A stretch of DNA of 64,000 nucleotides from an uncultured Sphingopyxis sp. (GCF_900078365.1 NZ_LT598653.1:2356001-2420000); one strand, 5' to 3'; counted from the first letter of the stretch, positions 42,728 to 52,353 are shown. Numbers and translations are program-made. The notes: generated from the letters alone by a model not told the origin.

Positions 42728-43486
42728 TTAATGCTTCAGATACTGGCTCGGCGGGACGCCGAAGGCGCGGCGGAACATCGCGGCGAAACCGCTGGGGCTG
42801 TCGTAGCCGACGTCATAGGTGACCTGCGTGATCGACGCGCCCGCGGCGAGTAGCGACAGCGCCTCCATCAATCGCACCTGCTGCCGCCAGACGGCAAGCC
42901 CCATCCCCGTTTCCTGCTTGAAGCTGCGCGTGAAGGTGCGCCGTCCCATCGCCGCGAGCGCCGCCCAATCGTCGATGTCGCGCGGGTCCGACGGGTCGGC
43001 GATGATCGCGTTGCAGACGCGCAGGAGACGCGGGTTCGACGGCATCGACACCTGATAGGGCGCGTTGGGCATCCGCCCGATCTCGTCGAGCAAGAGCGCG
43101 ATGATCCGTCCCTCGCGCCCGTCGACGTCGTAAAGCGCGGGAAAATCGACGACCTCGAGGATCAGAGATTTGACGAGGTTCGACACCTCGAACACGCGGC
43201 ATTGCTGCTCATGCTCGTGGCCCGCGCAGGGGAGGTAGAGCGTGCGCAGAGACACCGGGCCGCGGCATGCGACCTCGTGCCGCGTCCCCGCGGGAAGCCA
43301 CACCGCGCGCTGCGGCGGGATGACGAAGCTCGTTTCGGGCGTGCGCACCGACATCACCCCCGACGAGGCGTAGAGAATCTGGATATGGTCGTGGCTGTGC
43401 ATCGGATCGACGAAGCCCGCAGGATATTCATCCTGCAGCGCCATCACCGGACGGTCGTTCGTCAGAACATCGACACTATGCTTCAT
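42728..43486 (-). CDS. AraC family transcriptional regulator
   Basis: A 252-residue regulator with an N-terminal cupin (VDPMHSHDHIQILYASSG, PPQRAVWLPAGTRHEV) and a C-terminal AraC HTH pair (WAALAAMGRRTFTRSFKQET and ITQVTYDVGYDSPSGFAAMF). Start MKHSVDVLT at 43486 has AAGGA seven bases upstream; the ATG at 43531 adds 15 residues. It is divergent from the esterase / PaiB-like / deacetylase operon, the probable target. Confidence 0.93.
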   Translation of the reverse strand: MKHSVDVLTNDRPVMALQDEYPAGFVDPMHSHDHIQILYASSGVMSVRTPETSFVIPPQRAVWLPAGTRHEVACRGPVSLRTLYLPCAGHEHEQQCRVFEVSNLVKSLILEVVDFPALYDVDGREGRIIALLLDEIGRMPNAPYQVSMPSNPRLLRVCNAIIADPSDPRDIDDWAALAAMGRRTFTRSFKQETGMGLAVWRQQVRLMEALSLLAAGASITQVTYDVGYDSPSGFAAMFRRAFGVPPSQYLKH

Positions 43487-43662
43487 GGCCCGATCCTTAC
43501 GAGTCTTGGACAAGTAATGAATATAGGCCATCGGCTTCGCTGACCAGCGATGACAGCTTCGCTGGCCTGTCCGCTGCGGTGATTGGCCCGTTCGGGCGAT
43601 AGATGGGACGGTGTAGCGGCTATCAGGCGATCAAGGATCGTTTCCGCAAAGGATTATCAAAT

Positions 43663-44619
43663 ATGTCAAAGGGCTTGAGCGCCGTGCAGGACGACATGGC
43701 CGACCCCGACATTCGCCGCTTCGTCGATGCGATCAACGCCGCCTATGTCGAACATGCCGCCCCCGCCGGCGCGGACATGGCGGTGCGCCGCGCGGTCGCC
43801 GAACGCGTGCGCCGGCCGTGGCGCGAGGGTGGCCCGATAATGGCGGATACCCGCGAAATGGACATTGGCGGCGTCCGCCTGCGCCTCCACCGCCCGGTCG
43901 CGGACGAGAAGCTGCCCGTGATGCTCTATATCCACGGCGGCGGCTGGATGCTGTTCAGCATCGACACGCACGACCGGCTGATGCGCGAATATGCCGCGCG
44001 CGCCGGGATCGCGGTGATCGGCATCGATTACAGCCTGTCGCCCGAAAGCAAATTCCCCGTCGCGCTCGAGGAATGCGCCGCCGCGCTCGACTGGATCGCG
44101 GCGCAGGCGGACGCGTTGAACCTCGATGCCGACCGGGTGCTGATCGGCGGGGATTCGGCGGGCGGCAACCTCTCGGTCGCCACCTGCCTGCTGCAACGCC
44201 GGCGCGGGCGCCCGCTGCCCGCCGCGATGCTGCTCAACTATGGCGCCTTCGCCCCCGAACGCACGCCGAGCTATGCCCGCTTCGGCGCGGGCGACTATTC
44301 GCTCGAGGCCGACGAGATGGATGCCTTCTGGGCCGCTTATATCGACGGGCCCGAACAGCTTGCCGATCCGCTCGTCGCGCCGCTGCGCGCCGACCTCGCC
44401 GGCCTGCCCCCCGTCTTCCTCGCCATCGCCGAGTGCGACATTCTCGCCGACTGCAACCACGACTTCGCGCGCAAGCTCGAAGCCGCGGGCGTCCCGACGC
44501 GCGCGGTCACCTATCAGGGCGCGACGCACAGCTTTCTCGAAGCCATGTCGATCGCGCCGCTCGCGAACCGCGCGCTCGACGAGCAGGCGGCGTGGATCCG
44601 TGATACGCTGAAGGCATGA
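43663..44619 (+). CDS. Alpha/beta hydrolase, hormone-sensitive lipase family
   Basis: A 318-residue carboxylesterase. The oxyanion motif HGGGW (YIHGGGWMLF) and nucleophile GDSAGGN define the HSL family; Asp in IAECDILAD and His in GATHSFLEAM complete the triad. AAAGGA precedes ATG 43663; an earlier ATG at 43603 would add 20 residues without a better site. It is coupled to the PaiB-like gene by ATGA. Confidence 0.92.
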   Translation: MSKGLSAVQDDMADPDIRRFVDAINAAYVEHAAPAGADMAVRRAVAERVRRPWREGGPIMADTREMDIGGVRLRLHRPVADEKLPVMLYIHGGGWMLFSIDTHDRLMREYAARAGIAVIGIDYSLSPESKFPVALEECAAALDWIAAQADALNLDADRVLIGGDSAGGNLSVATCLLQRRRGRPLPAAMLLNYGAFAPERTPSYARFGAGDYSLEADEMDAFWAAYIDGPEQLADPLVAPLRADLAGLPPVFLAIAECDILADCNHDFARKLEAAGVPTRAVTYQGATHSFLEAMSIAPLANRALDEQAAWIRDTLKA

Positions 44620-45194
44620 CCTCGCTCTACGACCCGCGCGACGCCGCCGACATCTCCCGGCTCATCGCCGACTATCCGCTCGCGTGGATCGTCTCGCGCG
44701 ATTTCCACGCGAGCCCGCTGCCGCTGATCGCCGAAACCGACGCGAATGGCGCAGTGACGGCGCTGTTCGGCCATTGCGCGCGGCGCAACCCGCTCGTCGC
44801 CGATTTCCGCGCCGACCCACGCGGGCTGATCCTGTTCACCGGGCCCGAAGCCTATGTCCCGACGGCCTTGCTGTCGAAGCCCGACTGGGCGCCGACCTGG
44901 AACTATGCCGTGCTGCGCTTCCGCGTCGAAGTCGAGTTCGTCGAGGGCGAAACGAAAGACGCCATCGAGCGGCTGGTCACGAAGATGGAAGACGGCGCCT
45001 GGTCGACAGCGCGCCTCGGGCCGCGCTATGAAAAAATGCTCGGTCAGATCATCGCCTTTCGCGCGCATGTCCGTTCGGCCGAGCACAGCTTCAAGCTCGG
45101 GCAGGACGAAAGCGCGGCCGGCTTTGCCGAGATCGTCGCGGGGCACAGCGACCGGACGCTCGCGGCGTGGATGGAAGGACAGGCAAAAAGGTGA
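44616..45194 (+). CDS. PaiB-like FMN-binding protein
   Basis: A 192-residue protein of the FMN-binding split-barrel PaiB family. It shows SLYDPRDAADISRLIADYPL at the N-terminus, LPLIAE, GHCARRNPL, IFTGPEAYVP-type LFTGPEAYVP, PDWAPTWNYAVL and KMLGQIIAFRA. In Bacillus, PaiB is paired with the polyamine acetyltransferase PaiA. Here it overlaps the esterase upstream and a deacetylase-like gene downstream (GTGA), which ties it again to acetylpolyamines. Confidence 0.9.
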   Translation: MTSLYDPRDAADISRLIADYPLAWIVSRDFHASPLPLIAETDANGAVTALFGHCARRNPLVADFRADPRGLILFTGPEAYVPTALLSKPDWAPTWNYAVLRFRVEVEFVEGETKDAIERLVTKMEDGAWSTARLGPRYEKMLGQIIAFRAHVRSAEHSFKLGQDESAAGFAEIVAGHSDRTLAAWMEGQAKR

Positions 45195-46204
45195 AGCTCT
45201 TCTTCGACGACCGCCAGATGGCCCACGCGCCAGCGCGCGAGCTGCATAATGGCGACTGGGCGCCCTATGCCGAGAATGTCGAGCGCCCGCGTTCGATCGT
45301 CGAGGCCTTTACCGATTGGCGCCCGGTGCGCGACTTTGGCACGGCGCCGCTGCTCGCCGTGCATGACGCCGACTATCTCGCCTTCCTCCAACGCGCGCAT
45401 CGCGACTGGATCGCCGCGGGCCGCCAGGGCGATGCGATCGGCTACACTTTTCCGATCAGGCGGCGGCGGCCGTTGAGTTTCGGGCGCATCGATGCCGATC
45501 TCGGCGCCTATAGCTATGATGCCGGGACGCCGATCGCGGCGGGAACGTGGCAGTCGGCCTATTGGTCGGCGCAGGGGGCGCTGACCGCGCTCGATCATCT
45601 GGCGACGAGCGGCGAAACCCACGCCTTCGCGCTCTGCCGCCCGCCGGGACACCATGCGGGGCGCGACTATATGGGCGGCTATTGCTACCTCAACAACGCC
45701 GCCATCGCGGCGCGCGCGGCGCAGGACCGTGGCCTCGGCCCGGTCGCGATCCTCGACATCGACTATCACCACGGCAACGGAACGCAGGACATCTTCTACG
45801 CCGATCCCGACATCTTCTTTTGCTCGATCCACGCCGACCCGCGCACCGACTATCCCTTTTACTGGGGCCATGCCGACGAGCGCGGCGAAGGCGCGGGCGA
45901 AGGGGCAACGCTCAACCTCCCCCTGCCGCGCGGCACCGACGGGCGAAGCTATGCGCCCGCGCTCGACACCGCGCTGGCCGCGATTGCGGATTGGGGCGCG
46001 AAATGCCTTATCCTCTCGTTCGGGGCCGATACGCACAGCAGTGACCCGATCTCGAGCTTCGCGCTCGAACGCGCGGATTATGTCGAGCTGGCGGGGCGCA
46101 TCGCCGCGCTCGGTGTTCCGACGCTGATCGTGATGGAGGGCGGCTATGCCGTCGGCGACCTCGGCAGGAACGTCGCGGCCTTTCTTTCGGGGTTCGAGGA
46201 ATAA
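45191..46204 (+). CDS. Histone deacetylase / acetylpolyamine amidohydrolase family protein
   Basis: A 337-residue zinc hydrolase starting at GTG (45191). It shows ALCRPPGHHAG (catalytic His pair), GYCYLNNAAIAA, ILDIDYHHGNGTQDIFY (Zn ligands Asp and His), SIHADPRTDYPFYWG and LSFGADTHSSDPIS (Zn Asp). The DPRTDYPFYWG loop resembles acetylpolyamine amidohydrolases more than histone-type deacetylases. It overlaps the PaiB-like gene by 4 bp. Predicted to deacetylate acetylputrescine or acetylspermidine-like substrates in the cytosol. Confidence 0.92.
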   Translation: MKLFFDDRQMAHAPARELHNGDWAPYAENVERPRSIVEAFTDWRPVRDFGTAPLLAVHDADYLAFLQRAHRDWIAAGRQGDAIGYTFPIRRRRPLSFGRIDADLGAYSYDAGTPIAAGTWQSAYWSAQGALTALDHLATSGETHAFALCRPPGHHAGRDYMGGYCYLNNAAIAARAAQDRGLGPVAILDIDYHHGNGTQDIFYADPDIFFCSIHADPRTDYPFYWGHADERGEGAGEGATLNLPLPRGTDGRSYAPALDTALAAIADWGAKCLILSFGADTHSSDPISSFALERADYVELAGRIAALGVPTLIVMEGGYAVGDLGRNVAAFLSGFEE

Positions 46205-46205
46205 C

Positions 46206-46411
46206 GTCAGCTTTGGGGTGGTGAGCGGACGTTGCGATCCATCAAGCCCCTCCCCTTCAGGGGAGGGGCAACGAAGACTTGGCAGCTTGCTGCCTAGTCG
46301 CAGTGGGGTGGGGGCCATCGACCTCGCGCAAGGCCGATGGCCCCCACCCCAACCCCTCCCCTGAAGGGGAGGGGCTTTCTTCTCTCAACGTCCGCCCCCG
46401 GCCAAAACCGT
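46206..46411. repeat. Long palindromic repeat, copy 2 of 2
   Basis: Matches 11427-11632. From 46240 on only one substitution (46369) is seen until an A-run length difference near 46406. The first 33 bases are more diverged. It occupies the convergent gap between the deacetylase gene and the TonB receptor gene. Confidence 0.85.
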
Positions 46412-46464
46412 TCACTCTCGAAAAGACCGTCCCGCCTGTCCGGCGGGACGCCCTTTCTGTTTCC

Positions 46465-48657
46465 TCAATCCAGGCTGAACCGCACCGTCGCCCCGATCGT
46501 GCGCGGCCGGGCGACCGAGCCGGCGAACGCAAAGGGCGCGTTCAATATGCCATATTGGTTGAACAGATTCTTCGCGAACAGGCCGAGCTCGATCCGATCG
46601 TTCACCGTGATCGACGCATTGAGATCGACGAGGTGGAAATCGCCCTTTTCCAGCGTCCCCGCGAAATCGACCGGCGCGCTCGACAGATAGCGGTGCGCGA
46701 TGCCGAAGCGCGGTTTCAGCGGTGCGTCGGCGAAGCTCAGGTCGAGCGAATTCGAGAGCGTCCATTCGGACGCGCCCGGCAGCCGCGTTCCCTTCGCATA
46801 GCCGCCGCCCGGCGCGAAGCTGTCGGGGAGCAAGGTCGACAGCCGCGCGTCATTATAGGCGATGTTCGACGAGAAGCTGAGGTTGCGCGTCGGACGCAGG
46901 TTCAGGCTGATCTCGACCCCGTCGATGTCGGCGCCGCCGCCGTTCACCGTATAGGCGTCGAAGTCGACCGGGGTGAACAGGCGCGCCTGCACATTGCCCC
47001 AGTCGATATGATAGGCGGTGACGTCGACGCTCAGCGTGCGGTCGATCAGGTCGAAGCGCGTCCCGATCTCGAAGTTTTTCGTCGTGTCGCTTTCGAAGGT
47101 CAGCGGCAGGCCGGGCACCGCGGCCGAATAGACGTTGACGCCGCCGATGCGGAAACCTTCCGAATAGAGCGCATAGACCATGAAGTCGTTCGACGGCTTG
47201 TACGTCAGCGAAACCTTGGGAATGAAATCCGAATCCTTGTTCGCCGCCGGTGCGAAATCGAACGGATCGACGAGATTGGCGTTGGGCAGATATTGCAGGC
47301 GCGGGCGCGAGCGATATTCGAACAGGCGGCCGCCGACGGTCAGCGTCAGCGTGTCGATGATGTCGAACGATGCTTCGCCGAAGATCGCCTTTTCGGTCAC
47401 CCGGTTGCTGCTGATCGTCCGCGTCGCGAGGTCGCCGGGGGCGAGCTCGCTGCCCGGCCGGCCGCCGAACTCGCCGGGATTCGCGTCGATATAGTCGGCG
47501 ATACCCTCGATAAAGGTGCCGTCGGTGTTGTTCGAACGCAGCCGGGTATAATTGGCGCCGAGCAGCCAGCGGAACCGCCCGCCGTCGGGCGAGGCGAGCC
47601 GCAGTTCGCCATATTCGGTCTTCGACTTGCCGTCGCTGCTCGCGAGTTCGGGCGTGTCGGTGCGCGGATCATTACCGTTGAAGATCGAATTGTCGAACGC
47701 CAGATCGGCCTTCTTCTCGGTATAGCTGCCGACGGCCGTGAGAGTCGCAAAGCCCAGATCCTGCTCGATCCGCAGGCTGTGCATCATGAAGCTCGTGTCC
47801 TGATATTCGGCGACGTTGGTCGCGCGCTCGAAGGTCTTGGGCGGACCGAAGATCACATAGGTCTGATCGTCGAGATCATATTCCTGATACATGCTGAGCG
47901 CCGAGATGCGCGTCGTCTCGGTCGGGGTGAAGACGATCGAGCCGCGCAGGCCCCGCACGCGGAGGTCGTTGCTGCCGTCCTCGCCGAGCAGCGTGTTGTC
48001 GAGATAGCCGGCGTCGTAACGCTGCAGCGCGACGAGGCGGACGGCGAGCTTGTCGGTGACGATCGGCAGGTTGACCATCGCCTTCGCCGCATAGCTCGCT
48101 TCGCCCGCGCGCTTGGTCGTCGCGAGATTGCCCTCGAACCCGACGTCGAACCGGGCGGGATCGGCCTCGTTCACCACATAGTTGATCGCGCCGCCGAGTG
48201 AGGAGGAGCCGAACAAAGTGCCCTGCGGCCCGCGCAGCACCTCGACGCGGCTGACGTCGAAGCTGTCGACATCGGGGATGACGAGCGGGAAGCCGGGCTC
48301 GATCAGCGGCACTTCGTTGAGATAATAGCCCGTCGTCGCCTGATTGGCTTCGTGATAGGTCGAGGATGCGACGCCGCGGATCACGACCTCGGACACGCCC
48401 GGCTGATAGTCGTTGAATATGACGCCCGGGACGCGCGTGATATAGTCGGAGAGGCTCTGCGCGTTGAGTTTCTGCAGCGTCGCCTCGCTGACCGCGCTCA
48501 CCGATCCGCTGACGTCGCGCACCGACTGTTCGCGCTTGGCGGCGGTGACGACGATCTCGCTATCGTCGACCTCCTGCGCCAGCGCCCCCGTCGCATAGCC
48601 CAGCGCCAGGACCGAGATGCCGCACGCGGCGACCCGCCTGATCGATGCAAAGCCCAT
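46465..48657 (-). CDS. TonB-dependent receptor
   Basis: A 730-residue outer-membrane receptor without an STN domain. The signal peptide ends near residue 27 (YATGALAQ). TonB box and plug are EIVVTAAKREQSVRDVSGSV and RVEVLRGPQGTLFGSSSLGG; the barrel ends TIGATVRFSLD, close to the usual terminal aromatic. It stands alone; the divergent oligopeptidase B gene suggests peptide or a related ligand, but this is weak. A dyad lies 56 bp upstream. Confidence 0.93.
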   Translation of the reverse strand: MGFASIRRVAACGISVLALGYATGALAQEVDDSEIVVTAAKREQSVRDVSGSVSAVSEATLQKLNAQSLSDYITRVPGVIFNDYQPGVSEVVIRGVASSTYHEANQATTGYYLNEVPLIEPGFPLVIPDVDSFDVSRVEVLRGPQGTLFGSSSLGGAINYVVNEADPARFDVGFEGNLATTKRAGEASYAAKAMVNLPIVTDKLAVRLVALQRYDAGYLDNTLLGEDGSNDLRVRGLRGSIVFTPTETTRISALSMYQEYDLDDQTYVIFGPPKTFERATNVAEYQDTSFMMHSLRIEQDLGFATLTAVGSYTEKKADLAFDNSIFNGNDPRTDTPELASSDGKSKTEYGELRLASPDGGRFRWLLGANYTRLRSNNTDGTFIEGIADYIDANPGEFGGRPGSELAPGDLATRTISSNRVTEKAIFGEASFDIIDTLTLTVGGRLFEYRSRPRLQYLPNANLVDPFDFAPAANKDSDFIPKVSLTYKPSNDFMVYALYSEGFRIGGVNVYSAAVPGLPLTFESDTTKNFEIGTRFDLIDRTLSVDVTAYHIDWGNVQARLFTPVDFDAYTVNGGGADIDGVEISLNLRPTRNLSFSSNIAYNDARLSTLLPDSFAPGGGYAKGTRLPGASEWTLSNSLDLSFADAPLKPRFGIAHRYLSSAPVDFAGTLEKGDFHLVDLNASITVNDRIELGLFAKNLFNQYGILNAPFAFAGSVARPRTIGATVRFSLD

Positions 48658-48712
48658 TTCTGCCTCCCTTTTTGATATTGCCTATTGGTAGGAAAATCCG
48701 ATGCTCAAGCTA

Positions 48713-48731
48713 TCACGCGAAATTGGCGTGA
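48713..48731. promoter_or_regulatory. Perfect dyad upstream of the second TonB receptor
   Basis: TCACGC-GAAATTG-GCGTGA, a 6-7-6 inverted repeat in the 258-bp gap between the receptor and oligopeptidase genes. Possible operator for an unidentified regulator. Confidence 0.35.
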
Positions 48732-48915
48732 CGGCGATGGTCGGGCCATTATCGAGCCGGATCGGGCCAGCGCGTGCCCGCGGGAAAGCGCGGTTTCGTG
48801 GGGACTTGCGGTCAAATTGCCCGATCGATGGAGCGGGCGGCCTGATCGGCGCAGTAAGCCATCCCGGCCGCCATAGACTGGACGAAACATCGCCGTGGGT
48901 CGAAAAGAGGGTCGC

Positions 48916-51081
48916 ATGCACAGCATCGCAAATATGGGTCGAAGAGCGTTTATGAGCGGCGCCGCCATGGCGGCCTTCCTGCTCGGAAACCGCGCCCTCC
49001 GGGCCAAGGAGCCCGCCGGACGCTGGCCCGCGATCACCCCGCCGCGCTCGCCGCGCATCCCGCATGTCATCGAACAATTGGGCCGCACGCGCGACGACGC
49101 CTATAGCTGGATGAAGTTCATCCCGGCGAGCGGCGAGCGCAACCGCACCAACCTGCCCCCCGCCGTCGCGAAGATGCTCGCCGGCGAAAACGCCTATGCC
49201 GATGCGGTGCTGAAGCCGACCGAAGCCGAGCAAGCCGAACTGGTGCGCGCGATGCTGGCGCGCGGTTCGGATGCCGCCGCGGCGCCCGCGCTCGAAAAGG
49301 ACGGCTGGACCTATGCGTCGGCGATCCCTCCGGGCGCCACCCACGCGCGCTATACGCGCCAGCGCGAAGGCGGAAAGGCCGAACTGCTCGTCGACGAAAG
49401 CGCGCGCGCCGAAGGTCAACCCTATTTCCGCAGCACCGGCCACCAGCCGAGCCCCGACCACCGCTGGTTCGCCTGGGCCGAGGATGTCATCGGCAACGAC
49501 CGCCACCGCATCTGCATCCGCGACAACGCCAGCGGCGCGATCCGCACGATCGTGGACAAGGACGCCTATGGTTATGGCGGGCTCGTCTTCTCACCCTCGT
49601 CGCGCTGGCTGTTCTGGATCTGGCGCGACGCGCGCAACCGGCCGACGCGGCTCTATCGCACCTCGGTCGACGGCAAGACCACCGACCTCGTCTATGAGGA
49701 GAAGGACCCGGCGATCTTCATGTCGGTCAAGCGCACCGCAGCCGATGGCTTCGTCGCGCTGACGCTCGCGGGGCCCGAGACCGCCGAGGTTCGCCTCGTG
49801 CCCGCGCGCGACGAAAGCGCCGCGCCCGTCGCTGTCTGGCCGCGCAGGACCGGGGTGCGCTACGAGATCGACGAATGGGACGGCGACCTCGTCGCGCTGA
49901 CCGATCTGGGCGACGCCTTCGACATGCAGCTGCTGCGACTCGATCCCGAGGATTTCCGCACCCTCGGGGCGCTGGTTCCGCACCGCGCCGGCACGCCGAT
50001 CCTGTCGACCCTGCCCTTCGAGCGCGCGCTCGTCCGGCTCGAACGGGTGGAGGGGCTGCACCGCCTCGTCATCTTCCGCGCCGACGGGTCGGAACAGGCG
50101 ATCGCGTTCGACGATCCCGCCTATGCGATCGAACTGCCGCCCGAACAGAGCTATGATGCCGCGTCGGTGATGATCGCGCACCAATCGCCCAAATCGCCGC
50201 GCCGCTGGATCCGCGTCGATCTCGCAAGCGGCGAACAGACGGTCATCCAGGAGCAGAAGGTCGCGAATTTCGACCCCGACGATTATCGGGTCGAACGCCT
50301 GTTCGCTCCCGCCCCCGACGGCGAGATGGTGCCGATCACCCTGCTCTCGCATCGCGATGCGGCAAAGGACGGCAAGGCGCCGCTCCTCCAATATGGCTAT
50401 GGCGCCTATGGCGTCCCGAGCGATCCCGAATTTTCGATCCCCGCGCTCGCGCTCGTCGATCGCGGCTGGCGCTATGCGATCGCGCATGTCCGCGGCGGGT
50501 CGGAGAAAGGCCGCCAATGGTTCCTCGGCGGCCGCAAATTCACCAAGCGCAACAGCTTCACCGATTTCGTCGCCTGCGCCGAATATCTCGCGGCCGAAAA
50601 CTATACGGCGAAGGGCAGGATCGTCGCCTATGGTCTTTCGGCCGGCGGGCTGCTGGTGGGCGCGAGCATGAATATCGCGCCGACGCTGTGGGGCGGCGTG
50701 ATCGCGAAAGTGCCCTTCGTCGACATGCTCAACACGATGAGCGACGCCGCGCACCCGCTCGTCCCGCTGTTCCGTCCCGACTGGGGCGACCCGCTCGCCG
50801 ACCCCAGGGCCTATGACTATATCGCCTCGATCTCGCCCTATGAGAATGTCCGCGCCGCCCCCTATCCGCCGCTGCTCTGCACCGCGGGGCTGAAGGACGA
50901 CCGCGTCTCCTATTGGGAACCGGCGAAGCTGGTCGCCGAGGTGCGCCGCAAGTCGACGAGCGGCAATCCCGCGATGCTGATGACCGACATGGACAGCGGC
51001 CATCAGGGCAGCGCCGACCTTGCGAGCGAATATAAGGAAAAGGCGCTCTTCTGGGCCTTCGCCATGCGCTGCGTCGCGTAA
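48916..51081 (+). CDS. Oligopeptidase B-like S9 peptidase, probable Tat export
   Basis: A 721-residue prolyl-oligopeptidase-family enzyme that cuts peptides after basic residues in PtrB relatives. It shows RDDAYSWMKF, beta-propeller repeats, LLQYGYGAYGVPSDPEFS, the nucleophile in YGLSAGGLLVGA, Asp in GLKDDRVSYWEP and His in SGHQGSADLA. The N-terminus MGRRAFMSGAAMAAFLLG is a twin-arginine-like signal. Start ATG 48916 has AAAGAGGG upstream. Periplasmic location is inferred. Confidence 0.92.
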   Translation: MHSIANMGRRAFMSGAAMAAFLLGNRALRAKEPAGRWPAITPPRSPRIPHVIEQLGRTRDDAYSWMKFIPASGERNRTNLPPAVAKMLAGENAYADAVLKPTEAEQAELVRAMLARGSDAAAAPALEKDGWTYASAIPPGATHARYTRQREGGKAELLVDESARAEGQPYFRSTGHQPSPDHRWFAWAEDVIGNDRHRICIRDNASGAIRTIVDKDAYGYGGLVFSPSSRWLFWIWRDARNRPTRLYRTSVDGKTTDLVYEEKDPAIFMSVKRTAADGFVALTLAGPETAEVRLVPARDESAAPVAVWPRRTGVRYEIDEWDGDLVALTDLGDAFDMQLLRLDPEDFRTLGALVPHRAGTPILSTLPFERALVRLERVEGLHRLVIFRADGSEQAIAFDDPAYAIELPPEQSYDAASVMIAHQSPKSPRRWIRVDLASGEQTVIQEQKVANFDPDDYRVERLFAPAPDGEMVPITLLSHRDAAKDGKAPLLQYGYGAYGVPSDPEFSIPALALVDRGWRYAIAHVRGGSEKGRQWFLGGRKFTKRNSFTDFVACAEYLAAENYTAKGRIVAYGLSAGGLLVGASMNIAPTLWGGVIAKVPFVDMLNTMSDAAHPLVPLFRPDWGDPLADPRAYDYIASISPYENVRAAPYPPLLCTAGLKDDRVSYWEPAKLVAEVRRKSTSGNPAMLMTDMDSGHQGSADLASEYKEKALFWAFAMRCVA

Positions 51082-51216
51082 GTGCGGACTAAATCCCTGA
51101 TTTGACGAGCGGATCGCGGCGCCGGCCGACTCCGGCGTCTCTTGCCGCCGCAAATTCCCGCCGAAACGGAGCAAGGTCGCGCTTAAATCCGGCCCCGCGC
51201 GCTCGTTAAAGCTCGC

Positions 51217-52353
51217 ATGACCACCAAAGCGACAGCATCGAACGAGCCGGTAGGGCGGCTCCTGGGTTGGCTGGGGTTTCGCCACGCACGCGGCGGCGCC
51301 CCCGACGACGGCTCCGCGCCGCCCGACCCCGGCGGCCCGCGCCTTCTGGCGCGCGAGGCGCGTTACGAGCTCGCCGCTTCGATCACCTCCTTCCTCGTCG
51401 ACAATGATCTCGACGTGTCGCCGACGAACCTGCTGCTTGCGCACGGCGCCTTTTCGGGGCGCAACCCGCGGCTCGCGCGCCAGATCGTCGCGCAGGCGCA
51501 GAGCGCCGAAGGCATCACCCAGAAATGGCTCAACGAACTCGACGATCAGGAAGCGGGGCAGCCCGACCGCGTCGAACTCGACCGGCTGATGACGCGGCTC
51601 GAAACCAATATCGAGGCCTTTCAAGCCAACACCAAGGAAGCCCGGAGCGTCACCAGCGACTATGGGACCGAACTCGAACAGCATGTCACCGACCTCGAAC
51701 AGCTCGAGAAGACCGGCCGCATCGTCTCCAGCCTCGCCGACCTCGCCAAGGTGATGCTCGACCGCACGCGCAAGGCCGAGGACGACATGCGCAAGAGCGA
51801 GGATGAGGCGAAAGCGCTGCGCAGGAGCCTCGAGCGCGCCAAGCGCGACGCCGAACTCGACTATCTGACCGGCCTGCCCAACCGCCGCGCCTTCGAGGTG
51901 CTGCTCGACCGCCATCACAAGGAAGCGCGCGCCGCCCTCGAACCGCTGAGCGTCGCCTTTTGCGACATCGACGAGTTCAAGAAGGTCAACGACATCCACG
52001 GCCACGAAGCGGGCGACCGCGTGATCAAGGCGATCGCCGACACGCTGGCGCGGATTTCGAACGATCATTGCCATGTCGCGCGCCACGGCGGCGAGGAATT
52101 CGTCATGCTGTTCCGGGGCCTGACCCCGAGCGAGGCGGCCGCCAAGCTCGACGACGCGCGCGAGGCGCTCGCCGACCGGCGCCTGATCAACCGCAAGACC
52201 GACGAGCCCTTCGGCCAGATCACCTTCTCGGGCGGGGTCGCCGACGTCTTCGGCCATGGCGACCCGCGCGCGGCGCTCAAGGCTGCCGACGAGGCGCTCT
52301 ACAAGGCCAAGGCCGCGGGCCGGAACTGCATCCGCATCGCCGACCCAGCCTAG
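51217..52353 (+). CDS. GGDEF diguanylate cyclase
   Basis: A 378-residue cyclic di-GMP synthase. The N-terminal 200 residues are soluble and coiled-coil-rich (EDDMRKSEDEAKALRRSLER). The GGDEF domain starts at DYLTGLPNRRAFE and has the active motif RHGGEEFVMLF; CDIDEFKKVNDIHGHEAGD holds the metal Asp. No RxxD inhibitory site is clear just upstream of GGEEF. No transmembrane segments. The PilZ protein at 26201 is a possible downstream reader. Confidence 0.94.
   Translation: MTTKATASNEPVGRLLGWLGFRHARGGAPDDGSAPPDPGGPRLLAREARYELAASITSFLVDNDLDVSPTNLLLAHGAFSGRNPRLARQIVAQAQSAEGITQKWLNELDDQEAGQPDRVELDRLMTRLETNIEAFQANTKEARSVTSDYGTELEQHVTDLEQLEKTGRIVSSLADLAKVMLDRTRKAEDDMRKSEDEAKALRRSLERAKRDAELDYLTGLPNRRAFEVLLDRHHKEARAALEPLSVAFCDIDEFKKVNDIHGHEAGDRVIKAIADTLARISNDHCHVARHGGEEFVMLFRGLTPSEAAAKLDDAREALADRRLINRKTDEPFGQITFSGGVADVFGHGDPRAALKAADEALYKAKAAGRNCIRIADPA

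Noticed and set aside
48895..48915. Earlier start for oligopeptidase B
   Set aside because: The ATG at 48895 lacks a ribosome-binding site, while ATG 48916 has AAAGAGGG at good spacing and leads into the twin-arginine signal.
51100..51180. Hairpin after oligopeptidase B (GCGCCGGCCGACTCCGGCG) as a terminator
   Set aside because: There is no U-tract after the stem, so I do not call it a terminator.
49591..52257. An 888-residue open frame on the - strand
   Set aside because: It spans the opposite strand of both oligopeptidase B and the GGDEF gene; low-complexity composition and no motif.
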